Shown in pieces: positions 59,830 to 64,000 of a DNA stretch of 64,000 bases (the first letter of the stretch is position 1; every line of letters begins with the position of its first letter). The notes beneath the pieces were generated by a model that did not search any database, had not been told where the DNA came from, and saw only the letters and a program-made list of their open reading frames with translations. The stretch comes from a bacterium (lineage in GTDB: Bacteria; Chloroflexota; Anaerolineae; Caldilineales; Caldilineaceae). The stretch is taken from contig WGMT01000036.1 of the NCBI GenBank assembly GCA_016124945.1, forward strand, positions 124,001-188,000, written 5' to 3'. Position numbers and translations under genes: made by a program.

Positions 59830-61026
59830 TCACGGTTGGATAGTTAAATGCCCCAGTTCACGAGGATAGTAGGTCAGCACTTCATTGCCATCCTCGGTCA
59901 CTAGGACAGTATCCGAATGTCGAAAGCCGCCGATTCCCGGCACGTAGAGGCCCGGCTCGACGCTAAAAACCATCCCCGGCGCCAGGATTGTCTCGTCCCC
60001 GCGGTCGAGGAAGGGCGCTTCGTGGATCTCCATACCCAGCGCGTGGCCGGTATGGTGACGCACGTAGGGCAGCAGATCATTGGCGGCCCAATAATCGTAG
60101 ACGGCCTGATCCACGTCGGCGCAGCGCCGTCCTGGCTGGATGGCGGCGATGCCGATCTCCTGCGCCCGGCACATGTGATCAAAGTAGAAGCGTTGTTCGT
60201 CGTCGGCCTCACCCACAATCAGGGTGCGTTCCAACTCGGCGTGATAACCCGCCATCTTGGCCGTCGACCAGGTGACGATCAGATCGCCCTCCTGAATCGG
60301 CCGCGACGTCCCCAGTGGGTGGGGGAAAGCCGTCTCCGGCCCGGCCTTGAAGCCGACGTGGATCGGCGTCACCCCCCAGTCGTGGTTGCGGTAGGCGCTG
60401 CCCAGTTGGGCGAACATCGCCGCCGTCGCCGCATGGGACGCCTCCTGCCCGATCTCGATCTCGGTACGCCCGGTGACAATCGACCGCTGTAGGATCTCAT
60501 GGGCCAGGTTGCCCCAGTAGGCGCTCTGCCGCAACAATGCCACGATCTCAGTGCTCTTGCGGCTGCGCAGACCGGCGAGGAAATCGGCGGCGCTTGGCAC
60601 GCGGGGCAGATCAAATAGTTCGGCCAGCGTCGGTCCACGATAACCCCAAACCGGCGGGTAACCAACCTGATCCGCTGCCAGTTTCGTCGGCGAAATCCCA
60701 AAGCATGCGATCAAATCGGCCAAAAAATGCATAGGATGGCGCAGCCCTGGGTATTCGGGGTAGACAACCACCTCGTTGATCAGAGGCAAGTCGCGCACGT
60801 GATCGCCTTCCAAGTTTGGGACCATCATCCCCTGCTGTCCCAGTGCGCCGATGACCAAGGCCACCGGGCGCTCCGTCTGCTGAAAGTGATAGCCAACCAG
60901 GTAGGCAATCATCACCTGGTTGAAGATGCAGAGGCCGTCTAGTTCCTCACGTTGCAACCACTCGCGCACAGCAGTGAGCCGATTTTGACGTTCTTGTAGC
61001 GAGATCTCAATGGGTGTCGTTGTCAT
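59830..61026 (-). CDS. M24-fold (pita-bread) hydrolase with altered metal site
   Basis: 398 residues laid out as an Xaa-Pro aminopeptidase: an N-terminal creatinase-like domain (LTAVREWLQREELDGLCIFN) and a C-terminal pita-bread domain (from about 160). Five metal ligands D-D-H-E-E are expected. Here they read Trp253 (VTWSTA), Glu264 (GYHAELERT), His328 (HHTGHALG), Glu357 (FSVEPGLY) and Ser371 (GFRHSD). With only His and one or two Glu left, a dinuclear metal centre looks impossible; creatinase and ectoine hydrolase are known metal-free members of this fold. It likely cuts a small amide or guanidine-like compound. Cotranscribed with the amidohydrolase (16 bases). Confidence 0.85.
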   Translation of the reverse strand: MTTTPIEISLQERQNRLTAVREWLQREELDGLCIFNQVMIAYLVGYHFQQTERPVALVIGALGQQGMMVPNLEGDHVRDLPLINEVVVYPEYPGLRHPMHFLADLIACFGISPTKLAADQVGYPPVWGYRGPTLAELFDLPRVPSAADFLAGLRSRKSTEIVALLRQSAYWGNLAHEILQRSIVTGRTEIEIGQEASHAATAAMFAQLGSAYRNHDWGVTPIHVGFKAGPETAFPHPLGTSRPIQEGDLIVTWSTAKMAGYHAELERTLIVGEADDEQRFYFDHMCRAQEIGIAAIQPGRRCADVDQAVYDYWAANDLLPYVRHHTGHALGMEIHEAPFLDRGDETILAPGMVFSVEPGLYVPGIGGFRHSDTVLVTEDGNEVLTYYPRELGHLTIQP

Positions 61027-61042
61027 CGCACGGTCATCTCAC

Positions 61043-62287
61043 TCACTGCAACACCCCGCCTTTGTAGACCTGCACGATCTTGTCTGGGTGGGTCAAAATG
61101 CCAATATCTGCCAGCGGATCGCCGTCGACGACAACAAAATCAGCCAGCTTGCCCGGTGTAACTGTCCCCAGGGTGTGGGCTTGACCGATGGCGGCGGCAG
61201 CAGTGCCTGTGGCCGCCGTCAACGCCTGCAACGGGGACATCCCCGTCTCTACCAACAAGAGCAATTCTTTGGCACTTTCGCCGTGACGGCAGTTGGCGTA
61301 ACCGGCATCGGTGCCCAGTGCAATCTTGACACCGGCGCGTAGGGCCTGTGCCATTCCGCGTCGCTTGGCCTGCCAGTTTTCCTCAGAGAAGCTGTACTGC
61401 TCGTTGCTGACCCCTGAGGCATACGCGCCAGCGGCGACGGTGTTGTAGGTCGCGGTGAGCGTCGGCACCAGGTAAGCATCGCTTGCGGCCAGGAAGTCGG
61501 CATCCTCCGCGGAGAGATCCTGAATGTGCTCAATCGTGCGCACACCGGCGCGGACGCCATCGCGCATGGGCACTGATCCGCCGTCGCTGTGCGCCGCTAC
61601 GTGGACGCCTGCCCACTCAGCCACTTCGACGGCGGCCTGGATTTCGGCAAAACTCATCTCTTGGTGCGTCACCGCTTCGGTGGTGTACGAATTGCGCCTT
61701 CGCCCATCCACAGCGATCTTGATCAGATCCGCGCCCATTTTGATCTGATAGCGCGCCGCCTCACGTACCCCTGCCGGCGAATCGCCAATGCCGGTGCGCC
61801 CGGCCATGTCCACGCCGGGGATGCGCACAATGCGGTCAAAGTGACCGCCGGTACTCGTCAAGGGGACGCCGCAGACAAAAAGACGCGGCCCGGCAAAGAG
61901 ACCCGCATTGATGGCATTGCGCACAGCCACGTCGATGTAATCGCGGCTCCCTAAATCACGCAGTGTGGTGAACCCCATGCGCAAGGACGCCTGCGCCCGG
62001 TGCAACGCTTTGAGCGTGGTTTCCCCGATCAACTCTTCGTAGTAGATGGCGCTCCACGCCGACCGACCAGGATCCCCCGCGGCCATTACATGGGTATGCG
62101 CGTCGATCAAACCGGGGGTGACGGTGTATGGTCGCAGATCTGTGTACGGCAGCGTCGCAGCAACCGACGCCCCAGCGTCCACAGCCACAATCCGCTCACC
62201 CTCCACAGTCAGGACAACGTCCTGTTGCGGAGGCGAGCCGTCACCGATAATCAATTGTCCAATGCGGTAATGCTGGACGTTAGACAT
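61043..62287 (-). CDS. COG1228-type amidohydrolase
   Basis: 414 residues. LIDAHTHVMA (His64, His66), ADLIKIAVDG, VAAHSDGGS, IEHIQD and GTDAGYANCRHG line the zinc site; blocks TTLRDLGSRDYIDVAVRNAI and FAGPRLFVCGVPLTSTGGH are almost shared with the protein at 53522. Predicted amide, Xaa-Pro-like or cyclic-compound hydrolase in the cytosol. ATG 62287 follows AAAGGA. Placed between the two M24-fold genes, suggesting successive steps on one substrate. The 8-base repeat array precedes it. Confidence 0.9.
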   Translation of the reverse strand: MSNVQHYRIGQLIIGDGSPPQQDVVLTVEGERIVAVDAGASVAATLPYTDLRPYTVTPGLIDAHTHVMAAGDPGRSAWSAIYYEELIGETTLKALHRAQASLRMGFTTLRDLGSRDYIDVAVRNAINAGLFAGPRLFVCGVPLTSTGGHFDRIVRIPGVDMAGRTGIGDSPAGVREAARYQIKMGADLIKIAVDGRRRNSYTTEAVTHQEMSFAEIQAAVEVAEWAGVHVAAHSDGGSVPMRDGVRAGVRTIEHIQDLSAEDADFLAASDAYLVPTLTATYNTVAAGAYASGVSNEQYSFSEENWQAKRRGMAQALRAGVKIALGTDAGYANCRHGESAKELLLLVETGMSPLQALTAATGTAAAAIGQAHTLGTVTPGKLADFVVVDGDPLADIGILTHPDKIVQVYKGGVLQ

Positions 62288-62298
62288 AGGTCAGTCCT

Positions 62299-62420
62299 TT
62301 GTTGGAACGGAAAGCGGTGGAGCGGAAAGCGGTGGAACGGAAAGCGGTGGAGCGGAAAGCGTTCCAACGCTTCAACGCTTCAACGTTTTCCGCTTCAACG
62401 TTTTCCGCTTCAACGCTTCA
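62299..62420. repeat. GGTGGARCGGAAAGC tandem array with mirrored half
   Basis: Four units of about 15 bases, each GGAAAGC plus GGTGGARC (62310-62365), then facing TTCAACGCTTCAACGTTTTC-type units to 62420. Related in content to the array at 4697-5016. The final KR and TGA of the next gene lie in it. Confidence 0.85.
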
Positions 62421-63534
62421 CATGCCACTCGTACCGATAATCTCCCATGCGCACGCCACCTTCCGGCGTCACCAGGAAGTTGTCTTGCACGTAGACGCCC
62501 CACTGATCTTCGTCCACGAGCAGGCCGGGGTGGATGTTCATCACCATGTTTTCCTGGAAGGCGTCGGTGGAGTCGATCAGCCCCATGGGTGGGCGAATGA
62601 CGTTGATGCCAATGGCGTGGCCGTCCCAAATCCCCCGCCCGGTGACATTCCAGCCTTCGGCGCGGAAGGTCTCTTCGACGACGCGGGTGATGTCACCGCC
62701 CACGTTGCCCGGCTTGAGGATCTGGCGCACGCCTTCCATTGCCTTGAGCGATGTCTCGAAGTAGCGCAAGGCCCGCGTCGGCGGCTCTTTGAACGAGTAG
62801 ATGCCGGCCAGTTCAATCCAATGGCCCGAAGGGCCGGCAAACTCCAGCGACACCTTGACGATGTCGTCTTCGGTGAAGAGGCGATCCGACGCCGGCCGCA
62901 GATAGGACGACGCGCCGACAGTAAGGTGGGCGATGCCGTCAAGACAGCCGTTCAGGTAGAGGTAGTCGACCGCCTCCACCATCACCTCGCGCTCGCTGCG
63001 TCCTGGGGCGAGGGCGGCTTTGAAGCGTCCTAGCGCGGCGGCGATGGTGTTGTAGGTGAAGCGCACCTGCTCCAACTCCTCCGCGCTTTTGACGGCCATG
63101 ATGTCGTCCACCGCCACACTGGCATCCACCAGTTCGGCCTGGGACAAGCCCTTGATCAAGCGCGATGCATCGCCGTAGGTCAGCACTTGATCCATGCCCA
63201 CCACGCCAATACGCGCTGAGGAGAGTCCTAGTCCCGTCACCACGTTGACCACCTCGCCCACACTATCGAGGACGGAACGCACGTCTGCCACCCAGCCCAC
63301 ATTGCGCGCCCAGTGGCCCTGCGACCCCGTCCCCATTACCAGGACGGGGTCACCCTCAAATGGGATCACCACAAAACACTTGCCACCCCACAGCCGCCAA
63401 TCGGTGACATAGCGAATATACCCTCGTTGCAGCGCCTCGGCATTGCCTGTAATGACCAGCGCGGCGTAGCCGTCACGCGCCATCATCGCCCGCAAAGCCG
63501 CATACCGTCGCGCCCGTTCTTGTGTGGAGACCAT
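62410..63534 (-). CDS. M24-fold (creatinase-like) hydrolase without metal ligands
   Basis: 374 residues, second M24-fold protein of the cluster. N-terminal domain RYAALRAMMARDGYAALVIT; C-terminal pita-bread domain from about 160. At the five positions that bind metal in aminopeptidases it has Ser229 (VKVSLEF), Glu241 (HWIELAG), His306 (DGHAIG), His335 (MNIHPGLL) and Gln350 (VYVQDNF). Only the His is kept. Family members of this kind (creatinase, ectoine hydrolase) use the His and nearby acids to cleave C-N bonds without metal. ATG 63534 is preferred: AAAGG stands six bases ahead and overlaps the alternative ATG 63540. Confidence 0.85.
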   Translation of the reverse strand: MVSTQERARRYAALRAMMARDGYAALVITGNAEALQRGYIRYVTDWRLWGGKCFVVIPFEGDPVLVMGTGSQGHWARNVGWVADVRSVLDSVGEVVNVVTGLGLSSARIGVVGMDQVLTYGDASRLIKGLSQAELVDASVAVDDIMAVKSAEELEQVRFTYNTIAAALGRFKAALAPGRSEREVMVEAVDYLYLNGCLDGIAHLTVGASSYLRPASDRLFTEDDIVKVSLEFAGPSGHWIELAGIYSFKEPPTRALRYFETSLKAMEGVRQILKPGNVGGDITRVVEETFRAEGWNVTGRGIWDGHAIGINVIRPPMGLIDSTDAFQENMVMNIHPGLLVDEDQWGVYVQDNFLVTPEGGVRMGDYRYEWHVKR

Positions 63535-63552
63535 GTGCATCCTTTCGAGGGA

Positions 63553-63735
63553 TGGTGATTGGTGATTAGGGATTGGTGATCGGGGCAGAGCAGATCGCCT
63601 TTTCACCAGTTGACTGTTGACACCAATCATGCAAAAAAAAGACGACAATGATTTTTCCTTCCATAACCGTCAGGAGCGGCAACCTCTGCCCCAATCACCA
63701 GTCACCAATCCCCACTCACCAATCCCTAAAAAACA
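63553..63735. repeat. GATTGGT heptad array with facing arm
   Basis: GATTGGTGATTAGGGATTGG (63557-63576) and complementary CCAATCACCAGTCACCAATC (63691-63710) plus GGGCAGAG / CTCTGCCCC. The end overlaps the TAG stop of the next gene. Confidence 0.7.
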
Positions 63736-64000
63736 TCTCCCAACCGCGCCACCGCCGTCTCAATCGCAGACGGCTCGGCCAGGTAGGAGATACGCAGGAA
63801 GCCTTCGCCGCCGGGGCCATATTGCGTGCCGGGGAAGACGAGAACGGCGGCTTCGGTGAGCGCTTTCATGGCGAAATCCGCCGAGGTGAGGCCGGTTTTT
63901 CGGATGTCGGCAAAGGCGAAGAAAGCCCCCGCCGGCTGGGGATAGGGAATCCCGGCGCGGGTAAGTGCGTCGAGCAGGACACGCCGCCGCGCTGCAAAGA
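63726..64000 (-). CDS. Class I/II aminotransferase, C-terminal part
   Basis: Partial: the last 91 codons, the rest beyond the right edge. The end reads AGAFFAFADIRKTG, LVFPGTQYGPGGEGFLRISY, then LAEPSAIETAVARLGDVF and TAG. GEGFLRISY holds the arginine that binds the substrate carboxylate in fold I aminotransferases. It matches, at about half the positions, the C-terminus of the gene at 42874. It starts the visible part of the minus-strand cluster and is followed by the M24-fold gene. Confidence 0.85.
   Translation of the reverse strand, partial: FAARRRVLLDALTRAGIPYPQPAGAFFAFADIRKTGLTSADFAMKALTEAAVLVFPGTQYGPGGEGFLRISYLAEPSAIETAVARLGDVF

Noticed and set aside
1-64000. tRNA, rRNA, replication origin, prophage or transposase genes
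   Set aside because: None with recognisable sequence signatures was seen on either strand.

Overview
The window reads as a chromosomal piece of a free-living heterotroph, most likely a Chloroflexota (Anaerolineae or Caldilineae type). This is inference from a GC-rich genome with MGDG-type glycolipid synthases, a bactofilin, many oligopeptide-type ABC transporters, amidohydrolases, and spacers filled with 7-base tandem repeats. There is no rRNA, tRNA, CRISPR array, phage gene or transposase that I can support.

Left part (1-12.3 kb, mostly housekeeping): a partial rdgB; a plus-strand run prs - bactofilin - tpx - plsY; an OxyR-type regulator with an OxyR-like operator; a beta-CASP RNase-like protein; a DapF whose two catalytic cysteines are serines; lexA behind a clear promoter; DUF427, L,D-transpeptidase and a small helical protein; and a DUF885 metallopeptidase. 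Next (12.6-28.2 kb): an amidohydrolase, ABC transporter set 1 (permease, permease, binding protein), an orphan binding protein, an LDH2-type dehydrogenase, an Est30-type esterase, a secreted PPC-like protein, an Hsp70-like protein with a C-terminal extension and a small amidohydrolase.

Middle part (28.2-38.6 kb, envelope): two MGDG-synthase-type glycosyltransferases around an alpha/beta hydrolase, a polyprenyl-phosphate sugar transferase and two GT4 glycosyltransferases, then a PhoD-like lipoprotein and an amino-acid-type binding protein.

Right part (38.8-64 kb): 21 consecutive genes all on the minus strand. They include two binding protein-DppB-DppC sets, an M20 peptidase, two M24-fold proteins that lack the usual metal ligands, three COG1228-type amidohydrolases, two aminotransferases, two Gfo/Idh/MocA dehydrogenases, a D-2-hydroxyacid dehydrogenase, a putative glycoside hydrolase, an epimerase, a DHDPS-like lyase and an atypical SDR. 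Together they look like an import-and-degradation cluster for small peptide- or amide-like and sugar-acid-like compounds. No ATP-binding subunit accompanies any of the three transporter sets.

The most unusual property is in the spacers. Nearly every one holds a degenerate 7- or 8-base tandem repeat array, usually mirrored into a large imperfect hairpin. Many of these arrays begin exactly at a stop codon, so that the last codon or codons of the gene are repeat sequence. At 7527-7650 a nested palindrome appears to sit inside such an array, as if inserted.
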